This document shows positions 1-8,743 of a stretch of DNA of 64,000 nucleotides, piece after piece. The stretch covers positions 3,162,001-3,226,000 of the forward strand of contig NZ_CP183878.1 in NCBI RefSeq assembly GCF_048572895.1, in the 5' to 3' direction. The DNA is from Psychrobacillus sp048572895 (GTDB lineage Bacteria; Bacillota; Bacilli; Bacillales_A; Planococcaceae). Under the pieces are notes generated by a model, which saw only the letters and a program-made list of their open reading frames with translations, did no database searches and was not told where the DNA came from. The position numbers and the translations under genes were made by a program. Position 1 is the first letter of the stretch, and every line of letters starts with the position of its first letter.

Positions 1-777
1 TTCTTTCCTTTGTTGTCTAAAACGAGTCATTATAAACAAAGCATAATCGATTCCTACCGCTAATCCCAACATTGCAGCTAAAGTTATCGAAACAGAAGTA
101 ATATCCAGATAATTTGTTCCAATAACTATCAATAGTAGGCCAATAGCTAGGCCAATAACTGCCATTAAAATTGGCATTCCTGCCGCTAAGAAGGATATAA
201 AAGTAATTGCCAATATAATATAAGCTACAACTACTCCAATAGCCTCTGTGATTCCCCCAATTTCCAGTTCAGTGAATTCAACATCACCAGCTAACTCTGT
301 TTGAATACCAGCGTCTCGAGTACTTTCAATATTTTCTTTAATATTTTCCTTTGATTTTTCTGATACTTTGTCTGCCGCTATATTGTAAGTAACAATAGCA
401 TATCCTAGTTTCTTATCTTTACTTAAATTTCCTAATTCCACTGGACTTGCTACAGAAACAACATGTCCATCCTTTTCTTTTATCTCTATCAATGTATCTA
501 TTATTACTTTATTAACCTCTTCAGAATCTAAGGTTTTATTTTCTGGTGCTTTTAATACTAATTGCACTTGACCACCTGTATTAAATGGAAATTCTTTTTT
601 CATAAGTTGAAGTGCTTTTTCTGACTCTGTTCCTGGTATAGTCATCTCATCGGAAAAATTCGCCCCCAGATTTAGTGCAAAAACTGCGATAACGATGAGA
701 ACTGCTAATGCGACTCCAATTACTTTCTTACTATTCGTTGCTGCCCATTTTCCTAATTTGTAAAGATACTTTGCCAT
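1..777 (-). CDS. MMPL/RND-family transporter, N-terminal part (runs off window)
   Basis: Open reading frame on the minus strand from an ATG at 777 (preceded by AAAGGAAA) to beyond position 1, so only the first ~259 residues are visible. It begins MAKYLYKLGKWAATNSKK, then a membrane helix, a ~150-residue extracytoplasmic domain, then several closely packed helices ending in the MMPL-type stretch GLAVGIDYALFIMTRFR. This layout matches the YdfJ/YdgH-type MMPL proteins, proton-driven exporters of lipids, drugs or toxic compounds in the cytoplasmic membrane. The divergent TetR-family gene next to it and the shared 217-bp spacer suggest drug- or lipid-responsive repression. Family call is firm; substrate unknown. 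Confidence 0.88.
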   Translation of the reverse strand, partial: MAKYLYKLGKWAATNSKKVIGVALAVLIVIAVFALNLGANFSDEMTIPGTESEKALQLMKKEFPFNTGGQVQLVLKAPENKTLDSEEVNKVIIDTLIEIKEKDGHVVSVASPVELGNLSKDKKLGYAIVTYNIAADKVSEKSKENIKENIESTRDAGIQTELAGDVEFTELEIGGITEAIGVVVAYIILAITFISFLAAGMPILMAVIGLAIGLLLIVIGTNYLDITSVSITLAAMLGLAVGIDYALFIMTRFRQQRKE

Positions 778-810
778 TTTAAGTTTCCTTTCATCCTAAA
801 ATTACTCATC

Positions 811-848
811 TAAAACAACTAGTTATTATTTATACACCTGTTGTTTTA
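811..848. promoter_or_regulatory. Inverted repeat, candidate TetR operator
   Basis: Nine-base arms TAAAACAAC (811-819) and GTTGTTTTA (840-848) are perfectly complementary and flank a 20-bp AT-rich centre. They lie just upstream of the MMPL gene, between it and the divergent TetR gene. TetR proteins typically bind such palindromes over their own divergent promoters, so this is a candidate operator; binding is inferred. Confidence 0.5.
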
Positions 849-994
849 ATAGAATAGACAGAGTATATTAAAGCTGTTGAAAGATAACAATAAGCAAAGA
901 TAAACTACATGTTATTAAAAAGACAAATTTTAAAATTTTTGTTCGATTAACGACATATTAAATAGAATTGAATAGTAAGTTGGAGGCGAATTAC

Positions 995-1525
995 ATGGTT
1001 GGCATAAAAGGAAATCGGAGAACATTGTATAGTAAAAAAGTAATTATTGATGCTTTCTTACTTTTACTTCAGGCCAAAAACTTAAATAAAATTACTGTTA
1101 CTGAGATTTGCAAGGAAGCTGATATTAATCGTGGAACTTTTTATTCTTATTACAATGATCCGTTTGATTTAATGATAAGTATAGAAGATGAAATGATAGA
1201 TAATATGATGAGTAAAATAAATAATTCTGGAGACGAATCCCTCTATGGAGTATTGAATTTGATACTAGAAAATAAGGAGTTCTGCAAAATCATTTTAAAT
1301 GAAAAAAGTAGCTCACGGGTGTTTAATACAATTTTGAATTATACTTATGAAAATTCAATTGCGAAAAAGAAACAGTTACCAAATGCTAACGAGAATTATA
1401 TAGAATACTATTTCTCTTATTCAACAGGAGGAACCATTGAAGTAATACGAAAATGGATTAATGATGATATGAAAATTCCCGTTGAAGAAGTTGTCCAAAT
1501 CTTAGAAAGTATGTACTTAACCTAA
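995..1525 (+). CDS. TetR/AcrR family transcriptional regulator
   Basis: A 176-residue protein when started at the ATG at 995, which has GGAGG at 982-986; an in-frame TTG at 968 lacks such a site and is less likely. Residues ~12-60 form the TetR helix-turn-helix: KKVIIDAFLLLL, TVTEICKEADINRGTFYSYY. The C-terminal ligand domain is short and resembles the TetR_C group seen in AT-rich Firmicutes. It is transcribed away from the MMPL exporter and probably represses that exporter and itself through the palindrome at 811-848. An intrinsic terminator follows. Confidence 0.88.
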   Translation: MVGIKGNRRTLYSKKVIIDAFLLLLQAKNLNKITVTEICKEADINRGTFYSYYNDPFDLMISIEDEMIDNMMSKINNSGDESLYGVLNLILENKEFCKIILNEKSSSRVFNTILNYTYENSIAKKKQLPNANENYIEYYFSYSTGGTIEVIRKWINDDMKIPVEEVVQILESMYLT

Positions 1526-1575
1526 TCTCTATCAACGAAATTGAATCCAAGCAATGAATTCGAAAGGATATCAAT

Positions 1576-1612
1576 AAAAGCTGCAATGACTAATTGTCGT
1601 TGCAGCTTTTTG
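1576..1612 (+). terminator. Intrinsic terminator after TetR gene
   Basis: AAAAGCTGCAA pairs with TTGCAGCTTTT around a 13-nt loop and ends in a T-run, 50 bp after the tetR-like stop codon. Confidence 0.85.
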
Positions 1613-1742
1613 CTTTATAAAATTGTATTTACAGTCCAAGCTTTGTTTAATAATTGGACATCTCTAGACTAAATATCCATTCCCACTCCTCATTTTTTCA
1701 TAAGCTAAATAGATATTTAAAATAAATGGAGGAGTTATTAAA

Positions 1743-3557
1743 TTGAGCAAATCAAATAAAGATTTTTCAAGTTCTAGTTCCCATCAGCACAAAAAGCGAC
1801 CTAATATACTTTTTATAATTGTTGACGAAGAGAGATTTCCGACTGTTTATGAAACCGAGGCCTTAAGAGAATGGCGAATGAAAAATTTAAAAACACATAA
1901 CCTTGTACAGAATAAGGGGATGACATTTTTAAACCATTATATTGGAAGTACGGCATGTTCTCCAAGTAGGACAACACTTTTCACCGGTCAGTATCCATCA
2001 CTTCACGGAGTGACACAAACGACTGGTGTTGCAAAAGGTGCATTTGACCCCGATGTATTTTGGTTGGATCCCAATACAGTACCTACTTTAGGAGATTATT
2101 TTCGTACTGCAGGATATCAAACCTATTGGAAAGGAAAATGGCATCTTTCCGATGAGGATATTTTAATCCCTGGTACACATAATGCCCTGCCTAGCTACAA
2201 CACTAAAACAGGTGTACCTAATCGTGCCCAAGAGCAGCTCTATGAACATGCCAATAGGTTGAATAATTATGGTTTTGATGGTTGGCTTGGTCCAGAACCA
2301 CATGGATCAAATCCACGAAATTCTGGGTCTTCAGCAGGTATTGGAGTAAGTGGACGAGATGAAATATACGCACAGGAGGTCGTGGATTTAATTCATTCGC
2401 TCGAAAGAAAAGCACACTCAGCTGATAATCAGCCATGGCTAATTGTCTCCTCTTTTGTAAATCCACATGATATTACCCTCCTTGGTCTATACACTCGGTT
2501 CAATCCAATGTTTAATTTTGAGATTGACCCTACTCTTCCTTTCGTTCCACCTGCTCCTACAGCAAATGAAAACCTATTCACTAAACCATCTGCTCAGTTG
2601 AGTTATCGTGATGTCTATCAACAAGCACTTCAGCCAACATTCGATTCACTTCTTTATAGACAGCTTTACTATTCTCTTCAAAAAAAGGTAGACGATGAGA
2701 TGTATAAAGTATTTCAAGCTCTGCAATCTTCTGTCTTTTACGAGGATACTATTATCGTTTTTACAGCAGATCATGGAAGCTTAGTCGGAGCACACGGTGG
2801 TTTATTTCAAAAATGGCATAATGCTTACGAAGAATCCCTGAATGTCCCACTAATTATTCATAGCCCTAAATTTTCTACTACTACCGAAACTGACATGATT
2901 ACAAGTCATTTAGACATTATCCCAACTCTTTTAGGTCTAGCGAATATTAATGCAGTCGATGCTCAAAATGAACTCAAAAAAAGTCATACAGAGGTGCATC
3001 CATTGGTAGGACGAGATCTCTCTGCATTAGTAAATGGCAAGAACAAATTCCCTCGAGCCAACGAGCCTATATATTTTATGACGGATGATGAAGTAACGAA
3101 AGGATTGAACCAGTTAACCGTAACAGGAAAGCCATATGAATCCGTTATTCAGCCAAATCACCTAGAAACCGTGATTTTGAAACTACCAACTGGAAAGGAA
3201 AAAACGGATGAGATTTGGAAGCTTACTCGTTATTTTGATAATCCTCAATTTTGGAGTAACCCAGGTGTAGATGATGAAGTGACCGATCAGAAAGATCCTC
3301 ACCCAGTTTCAGATACGAAGGAGGTTGCCATTTGTATAACTACAACTAAACAATCACCAGTCGACGATCAGTATGAATTATATAATGTAACAAGGGATCC
3401 AATGGAAGAATGCAATCTTGCATTTCATTTGAATGAAACACCCGAATCAAAAGTGATACAGAAAATACTAGCCACTATCCTCGAGGAACAATGCAAGCAA
3501 AAAAGATTATCTCCGACAAGTGGATCTGTTCCAGGTATGCCCAGTTGTGAAAACTAG
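1743..3557 (+). CDS. Cys-type sulfatase family hydrolase
   Basis: A 604-residue protein started at TTG (1743), chosen because GGAGGAG at 1728-1734 sits 8 nt upstream and no ATG fits. The N-terminal strand RPNILFIIVDEERFP starts the alkaline-phosphatase-superfamily fold. C72 in ACSPSRTTLFTG is the Cys of the C-x-P-S-R sulfatase signature, which must be oxidised to formylglycine for activity. The second signature appears as GYQTYWKGKWH, and FTADHGSLVGAHG supplies metal ligands. No signal peptide is seen, so it is likely cytoplasmic. Substrate (aryl sulfate, choline sulfate or a phosphonate/phosphate ester) cannot be told. It is monocistronic. No formylglycine-generating enzyme is encoded nearby. 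Confidence 0.88.
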   Translation: MSKSNKDFSSSSSHQHKKRPNILFIIVDEERFPTVYETEALREWRMKNLKTHNLVQNKGMTFLNHYIGSTACSPSRTTLFTGQYPSLHGVTQTTGVAKGAFDPDVFWLDPNTVPTLGDYFRTAGYQTYWKGKWHLSDEDILIPGTHNALPSYNTKTGVPNRAQEQLYEHANRLNNYGFDGWLGPEPHGSNPRNSGSSAGIGVSGRDEIYAQEVVDLIHSLERKAHSADNQPWLIVSSFVNPHDITLLGLYTRFNPMFNFEIDPTLPFVPPAPTANENLFTKPSAQLSYRDVYQQALQPTFDSLLYRQLYYSLQKKVDDEMYKVFQALQSSVFYEDTIIVFTADHGSLVGAHGGLFQKWHNAYEESLNVPLIIHSPKFSTTTETDMITSHLDIIPTLLGLANINAVDAQNELKKSHTEVHPLVGRDLSALVNGKNKFPRANEPIYFMTDDEVTKGLNQLTVTGKPYESVIQPNHLETVILKLPTGKEKTDEIWKLTRYFDNPQFWSNPGVDDEVTDQKDPHPVSDTKEVAICITTTKQSPVDDQYELYNVTRDPMEECNLAFHLNETPESKVIQKILATILEEQCKQKRLSPTSGSVPGMPSCEN

Positions 3558-3605
3558 GTTACTTATTTAACGGATAATTTAAACAGATTTTGAACAGTTA
3601 ATTAA

Positions 3606-3652
3606 AAAAGGTGCCGCCCAAGCATATTCCATTACTTGGTTTAGCACCTTTT
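3606..3652. terminator. Bidirectional terminator
   Basis: AAAAGGTGC and GCACCTTTT arms with inner CCAAG/CTTGG pairing lie between the converging sulfatase and lipoprotein genes. A-run and T-run flank the stem, so it can serve both strands. Confidence 0.85.
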
Positions 3653-3659
3653 ATAATAT

Positions 3660-4562
3660 TTATCCTTCAGTTACGTCTATTGGATTTCCTTCTAAAATCT
3701 GTTCGACTTCCTCATATCCCGTTGGAAATGCAAAGTTATATCGCGCTGGTAACGCAAAAACGTACTTGTCATTTCTAGCTAATTCCGTTGGTGGAATCGG
3801 TGCTGCTCCTATATGAAATTTCTCTTGCCGGAGCATATCCCATTGTTCTATCGTCAAAATCATGATGGGAATATCCTGGCGTGGATCTTTGGCAGACCAC
3901 TCCGGATGACGAATGGATATCATTGGTCCTGTTTCAATTACTTCTTCTTTACCAGTTGTAGGAATGGATAAGCCTTCCCACTTGTCTGTTACAATCGAAT
4001 AGTTTTTCCAAGTATCCGGCAATGCGAAAGAAAAGCCGTATTCGGAATTTTCATATACAGTTGAATTATTCTGCTCAGCACTGGCCATTACTACCTCACT
4101 AATCAGCCACTTTCCACCTATTTTCTCTACTAGAAGCTCAATAGGTATTCTGTTAGCCATCTTTTCGCCACTTGTTATGTCGATTATTTCACCAGTCACC
4201 GCATATACAAATTTAGACTTTTCCTGGAGCGTATTAATTTCAATCCGATCTGGCCATGGACTGGAGGTTAGTCTTCCAGGAGCGTTTAGCGGATCAACCA
4301 ACCATTTTTCAACAAGCTTGGGAGTAACTAATTCTCCATAGTTTTCTTGCATGCTCTTTTCTAAGTCCCCTTCTGGACCTAGTAATGAAACGTTTTGTAG
4401 CCTACTTCCAAACGTTTCTACCAATTCTCGTACAACCTTCTCCGCTTGGTTATTAGTCTCTTCTGGAGGATGCTCTTCTGAAAGTACCTTCACATCATTT
4501 TCTATATTTCCACATCCAACTAAAGAAATGCTCATCAAAAGAATTATACTTAGTATTTTCAT
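3660..4562 (-). CDS. Putative secreted lipoprotein, unknown function
   Basis: A 300-residue protein with a typical lipoprotein signal: MKILSIILLMSISLVGCGN, with lipobox L-V-G-C and Cys17 as the predicted lipidated residue. GGAGGAG lies just upstream of the ATG. The middle (~residues 60-160) resembles the fold of calcium/cell-wall accessory lipoproteins with conserved acidic and aromatic residues; the later segment YGFSFALPDTWKNYSIV is typical of the PsbP-like modules common in Bacillus surface lipoproteins. It has no clear operon partner. I do not recognise a specific family and assign no function beyond membrane-anchored extracellular protein. Confidence 0.8.
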   Translation of the reverse strand: MKILSIILLMSISLVGCGNIENDVKVLSEEHPPEETNNQAEKVVRELVETFGSRLQNVSLLGPEGDLEKSMQENYGELVTPKLVEKWLVDPLNAPGRLTSSPWPDRIEINTLQEKSKFVYAVTGEIIDITSGEKMANRIPIELLVEKIGGKWLISEVVMASAEQNNSTVYENSEYGFSFALPDTWKNYSIVTDKWEGLSIPTTGKEEVIETGPMISIRHPEWSAKDPRQDIPIMILTIEQWDMLRQEKFHIGAAPIPPTELARNDKYVFALPARYNFAFPTGYEEVEQILEGNPIDVTEG

Positions 4563-4700
4563 TTTTTCTCCTCCTAAAAGGTTATCTATTTATATAGACG
4601 TTTTCCTGTCTATATCGTTACATAGAAAATTATTACCTTTTAGAATGGTTTAATCTTGTACTTCTATTCAATTTTTAAATATATTCCACTTCTATTTTCT

Positions 4701-5399
4701 TTATTGCCAAAGTTTCACAGCTACTTTGTCATGTTCAAAGCGTTTAATAATAATAAATATTTTCTGATACCACTCGTTACAACATGAGTATGCTTCTATA
4801 TACTCGTCAGAGTCTTTAGCGAGAGAGTGATCATTTGATATAAATGGATATTCTAAAATGGGATTGGTTAAATCATCTACTACTATTTGCAAACATAATG
4901 CTTCTATGAGTTCATCCTCTTCATCTTCATCTTCATCTTCTTCCTCTTCAAAATCTTCCTCATTTATTTCTTCGTTATTCGCAAGTGTACTTCCTAATAA
5001 ACCTTCCTTAGGATATAAATTTAAAACATTTTCTTCCTCTATTATCGCAATCTCTAGTACTTGAGAAAACAGAATGGTTTCTATATCAAAATCTACTTGC
5101 AAAGAATCTCTTTGAAGTATATAAAGAAAGTTATTTACATCATCTATTAGCATAACATTTAACAAATTGTCTGAGATCTGAGATTGCGTATGCGGAATTT
5201 CCGCGATTACCTCCTCAAGTCTCCTTCTATCTTCAGCGTTTCTTCTATTTATAATACTTCTCCACTCGATGACTCCCCAAAAGAATAACCCCAATGAAAT
5301 GACTAAATATATGCCAATTGCGTTTGTACTTTCTAATGAAAGTGATAATGCGAAATAAACAACAAATAATAGAAATATACATAGTATTTTCAATCTCAT
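4701..5399 (-). CDS. Membrane protein with an extremely acidic segment, unknown
   Basis: A 232-residue protein with two N-terminal membrane helices (residues ~4-20 and ~27-45), then a cytoplasmic-looking helical domain. Around residues 148-165 is a run of Glu/Asp (EEDFEEEEDEDEDEEDE) encoded by a GAA/GAT simple repeat. The remainder ends in a Cys-Cys-containing segment (YSCCNEWYQKIF). I do not recognise the family. The start is uncertain: the ATG is only one base after an AAAGGTGG ribosome site, while the TTG two codons later is better spaced. Its single-gene setting gives no functional clue. Confidence 0.65.
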   Translation of the reverse strand: MRLKILCIFLLFVVYFALSLSLESTNAIGIYLVISLGLFFWGVIEWRSIINRRNAEDRRRLEEVIAEIPHTQSQISDNLLNVMLIDDVNNFLYILQRDSLQVDFDIETILFSQVLEIAIIEEENVLNLYPKEGLLGSTLANNEEINEEDFEEEEDEDEDEEDELIEALCLQIVVDDLTNPILEYPFISNDHSLAKDSDEYIEAYSCCNEWYQKIFIIIKRFEHDKVAVKLWQ

Positions 5400-5574
5400 T
5401 CCACCTTTAGAATTCTGTTATAAGAGATTCTATTCGTGAAACGATGTCCTTATACTAAAATTGATAGACTTTCCACGAGTAGGTAGTATTTCGAAAAAAT
5501 GCATTAGGATGAGGCATTTTTTTGAATTAGCATATAATGAACTATTTCAACTAATTAGAACGGAGGTGGTTATA

Positions 5575-6069
5575 CTGATTCATACTGTTCAACAAGGCGA
5601 AACACTGAGTCAAATAGCCAGAGACTATCGCACACCCCTATCCGAAATTATTAACGCCAACCATTCTATAAATCCGAACATGCTTTTTATTGGTCAATCC
5701 ATTGTTATACCAGGCTATCCGGACCCAAATACGCTTCCCTATCAAATAGAGGTTTCCATAAACAATCGTCGGCTACGATTACGAAGAAACGGTATTTTAC
5801 AAAAAGAGTACCCAATAGCAGTGGGTAGAATATTATTCAATACACCTGTAGGACATTTTATCATTATAAATAAAGAGCCTAATCCTGGTGGACCTTTTGG
5901 CACAATGTGGATGAGTTTATCAAAAGAACACTACGGGATTCACGGTACCAACAATCCTAGCTCTATTGGAAAAGCAGTCTCACATGGTTGTATTCGTATG
6001 CACAATGAAGATGTTGAGGAATTAGCACAAATTGTTCCCATAGGAACTCCGGTTTCTATACACCCATAA
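5575..6069 (+). CDS. ykuD: LysM plus YkuD L,D-transpeptidase
   Basis: Enzyme that forms 3-3 crosslinks in peptidoglycan; in B. subtilis YkuD is associated with the spore wall. An N-terminal LysM domain (TVQQGETLSQIARDY...GQSIVIPG) is followed by the YkuD catalytic domain with HGTNNP and the catalytic SHGCIRMH motif (Cys at about residue 139). GGAGG (5562-5566) is 8 nt before an in-frame CTG at 5575; starting there gives 164 residues, the length I recall for B. subtilis YkuD. The only upstream options are a GTG overlapping the ribosome site and a TTG at 5461 without a site that would add 38 unrelated residues. No signal peptide is present. A terminator follows. Confidence 0.9.
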   Translation: MIHTVQQGETLSQIARDYRTPLSEIINANHSINPNMLFIGQSIVIPGYPDPNTLPYQIEVSINNRRLRLRRNGILQKEYPIAVGRILFNTPVGHFIIINKEPNPGGPFGTMWMSLSKEHYGIHGTNNPSSIGKAVSHGCIRMHNEDVEELAQIVPIGTPVSIHP

Positions 6070-6072
6070 TTT

Positions 6073-6129
6073 CAAAAAAGACTACCCATTAAGTCAATAA
6101 ATTATGACTTTTTTGGGTAGCCTCTTTTT
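6073..6129. terminator. Bidirectional terminator between ykuD and the isoprenoid synthase gene
   Basis: GACTACCCA pairs with TGGGTAGCC, with an inner AAGTCA/TGACTT stem; A-rich 5' side and T-rich 3' side allow use on both strands. Confidence 0.8.
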
Positions 6130-6192
6130 GAACGCTAAAGAGATCACTTTTAACTTTACTCGAAGGGGTTTTAATATTACCACGTCCGCGTC

Positions 6193-8562
6193 TTACTTGT
6201 CGCGATTGATAATATAATCCAAAAAATGCTTTAAAAAAGTGGTATCCCGCGGGACATCTTGTAATGATTCCATCGCAATACAGTAATTTTCCCACATCTC
6301 CTTTTTGGCATCTTCCGCACCTAATATAGATACGAAAGTAGAGCTATTATTTTCTAGATCCTTGCCAACCGTTTTTCCAAGTAAAGCAGTTTCACCTTCC
6401 ACATCGAGAAGGTCATCCTTAATCTGAAAAGCAATACCTGCATGGCGGGCAAATTTTTTCAATGCCTCTATTTCTAATTTACTAGTATTTGCTAGAATTG
6501 CAGGCATAAGAATAGATGCTTCAAAGCCTAGTCCAGTTTTGTAAAAGCACATTTTATTTAATTGTTCCAAAGACAATTTTTGCCCTTTGGAATCTAAGTC
6601 CATTGCTTGACCTCTACACATATCTGCTGTCACTTGTGCTGAATATTGGATAAGCCTGAGCACGGCTTTCGAATCGAACTGCTCCAAAGTGGTTTGCTCC
6701 CAAATAGCCTTCTGAGTCAGGAAAAGCCCAGTCAACTCTGCAATAGATACATTATAAACCTCATGGAGTGTTGGTCGACCTCTGCGAAGGGAAGCATTAT
6801 CTTGAGACGGAAGATCGTCAAAAATGAGAGAGGCTGTATGCATATATTCTAATGATTTTAAAAGTGGTTCCAACACCGAGTTATTTAAGCCATATGCGTT
6901 AACTCCCATAAACCATGTAACTATTGGCCTTAATCGCTTTCCATCTCCTTGTAGACTGTAGTTGGCAGCATCTATTATCGAATCATTCATTTCATTAGTT
7001 TTCGGGATATTCAGGACGTTATTAATCTCACTACGGATAGCTTTCGCCGTATCAATAAAGTCTTCCTGCCCTTGTCTGTCATTTTTTAAGCTTGTAATCA
7101 TATGGTCACGCAGCAGCTTGTCGAAGAAATCTACATCATCCGCTTTTCGTACCATCTCTTGAATAAGTTTATTGAATTTAGGATTTCCGGAAGCAAAAAG
7201 GACCATTACCTCTTTGTATTTTTCCGCACCTGCTCTCTCCTTAAATCGTTTTAGCCCATTTATAGCCCGATCTAAAATTACCTCACTCGTCATTTTATCT
7301 GAATTATAAACTTGATGAATCAAATTAGAGATTACCGTCCAGTACATCTCAAATGGATTGATGAGATCTGACCGTTTATCGTGATACTTCAAGTAGTACG
7401 TATAGGGAGTTACTGCTCCCTCCTCCATGTCATCAAACATATCAGCAAAATCATCTGCAAGTTGATTGTAAATACCATAAAAAAATGTTCGACTGTCAAA
7501 CCCTTCATCTTCAGGAGCACCAATTACGGAACGAACAATCAATCGAGAAGAAGCAGATTTTAAAATAACTGGTATATAAAGTTCTTCGTTTGTATATTTC
7601 GCATGAGCTAAATCCTTTTTTCGATCTACTTCTTGAGAATTGAAAAACACATAAGATTGTTCGAAAAAGTTATTTCTTGTCTCTGGTCGCTGATGTGCCT
7701 TAATATACTCAAAGGCTTCTTTTAGTTCTGTATGAATATAACCGATAAACTCTGCATTATTTCCATTCCAATCATCCAGTTCTGGGACTATTCCTGTAGT
7801 AAGTGTGATACGTATCAGACTAGCATATTGTTTTTCTTCTTCATCCGATAGAATTTTTGCATCTAGAAGATCGTCTATAAACGGATAGGTAAGCCCATAG
7901 GAATAACCTAGCCTAATCGTTTTATCAAGCCTCTGCCTACGTTCTTCAGGAGAAACCTCATCGTCCATCTCTTCAATTTCTTGCATAATTACCCCTGCAA
8001 TGATTTTCATAAGTTTTCGCTGTGCATGCTCAGCATCCATCCCTGTTGGAATATTTGCGGATACTATCTTGAGCTTGTTTATCAGCCATATGAAGGTTGA
8101 TTCCACACCCTCTTTCTGAGAAAGGCGGTACAAACCAGTCATACTGAACATCTCTCCATCATTCTTTTGATCTGCTGTAGTGGATGTTAGGTGAGTTTTT
8201 AAACTTTCCACTACACTCCGAATCCGATTCTCGGTTTCTGGAGAGTTCAATGCTTTACCAAGATCTCGCATAAAAATATAGGAAATGCTTCGATTTAAAT
8301 AATTATCTAATTTACCTGTATAATTTAGCCACTTTATATAATGGTGATACTCTTTTGAATTCGGTTGTTTATTTCCTCGTGAAAACAACGTAAATAAAGA
8401 GCGATGCCGAATATGATTACCTTTCCAAAGGTGTATATCTTCTGTAAGGATTCTTGCAAACGCCTTTTGCTGGACCTGCGCATAAAGTGATTGGAAATAA
8501 TGATTGGCCTTCTCTTCAGCTTGCTTATAGCAATCATCGGCGATGATTAATTTTTCATTCAT
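6193..8562 (-). CDS. Two-domain class I isoprenoid synthase (polyprenyl synthetase family)
   Basis: Started at the ATG at 8562, which has AAGGTGA 7 nt upstream; an ATG 33 nt earlier lacks a site. The 789-residue protein ends in a canonical trans-prenyltransferase domain (~residues 510-789): GKRLRP for diphosphate binding, first Asp-rich motif DDLPSQD (~582-588) with RRGRPTLHE, and second motif FQIKDDLLDVEG (~716-720). Residues ~1-480 carry two further Asp-rich motifs, FIDDLLD (~230) and LADDFADMFDD (~370), about 140 residues apart, the usual spacing for this fold. It therefore looks like a tandem isoprenoid synthase that may make a prenyl diphosphate and act on it. Product unknown. It stands alone, separated from natK by a terminator. 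Confidence 0.8.
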   Translation of the reverse strand: MNEKLIIADDCYKQAEEKANHYFQSLYAQVQQKAFARILTEDIHLWKGNHIRHRSLFTLFSRGNKQPNSKEYHHYIKWLNYTGKLDNYLNRSISYIFMRDLGKALNSPETENRIRSVVESLKTHLTSTTADQKNDGEMFSMTGLYRLSQKEGVESTFIWLINKLKIVSANIPTGMDAEHAQRKLMKIIAGVIMQEIEEMDDEVSPEERRQRLDKTIRLGYSYGLTYPFIDDLLDAKILSDEEEKQYASLIRITLTTGIVPELDDWNGNNAEFIGYIHTELKEAFEYIKAHQRPETRNNFFEQSYVFFNSQEVDRKKDLAHAKYTNEELYIPVILKSASSRLIVRSVIGAPEDEGFDSRTFFYGIYNQLADDFADMFDDMEEGAVTPYTYYLKYHDKRSDLINPFEMYWTVISNLIHQVYNSDKMTSEVILDRAINGLKRFKERAGAEKYKEVMVLFASGNPKFNKLIQEMVRKADDVDFFDKLLRDHMITSLKNDRQGQEDFIDTAKAIRSEINNVLNIPKTNEMNDSIIDAANYSLQGDGKRLRPIVTWFMGVNAYGLNNSVLEPLLKSLEYMHTASLIFDDLPSQDNASLRRGRPTLHEVYNVSIAELTGLFLTQKAIWEQTTLEQFDSKAVLRLIQYSAQVTADMCRGQAMDLDSKGQKLSLEQLNKMCFYKTGLGFEASILMPAILANTSKLEIEALKKFARHAGIAFQIKDDLLDVEGETALLGKTVGKDLENNSSTFVSILGAEDAKKEMWENYCIAMESLQDVPRDTTFLKHFLDYIINRDK

Positions 8563-8716
8563 ATCATTACTCACCTTCACTTCTTTTTTATACATTCCGA
8601 AATCAAATACTATTCTAATTATAACATTTAACCTATTTAGGGCTTACATTAAACTGCTAAATTTATTACTCTTTCTATTTCTATGAGTAAAATCCCTACT
8701 TCATAATAGAATAATC

Positions 8717-8743
8717 AAAAAAAGAGAACGAAAATCGCTCCCT
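8717..8743 (-). terminator. Terminator after natRK
   Basis: On the minus strand GGGAGCG pairs (with G-T wobbles) with CGTTCTC and is followed by seven T residues, directly after the natK stop codon. It separates the natRK transcript from the downstream isoprenoid synthase gene. Confidence 0.75.

Noticed and set aside
4858..5064. Ser-rich plus-strand frame
   Set aside because: Antisense shadow of the Glu/Asp codon tract in the minus-strand membrane protein.
5461..5574. 38-residue N-terminal extension of YkuD from TTG at 5461
   Set aside because: No ribosome site at the TTG, no similarity to the family N-terminus, and a strong site immediately before the CTG.
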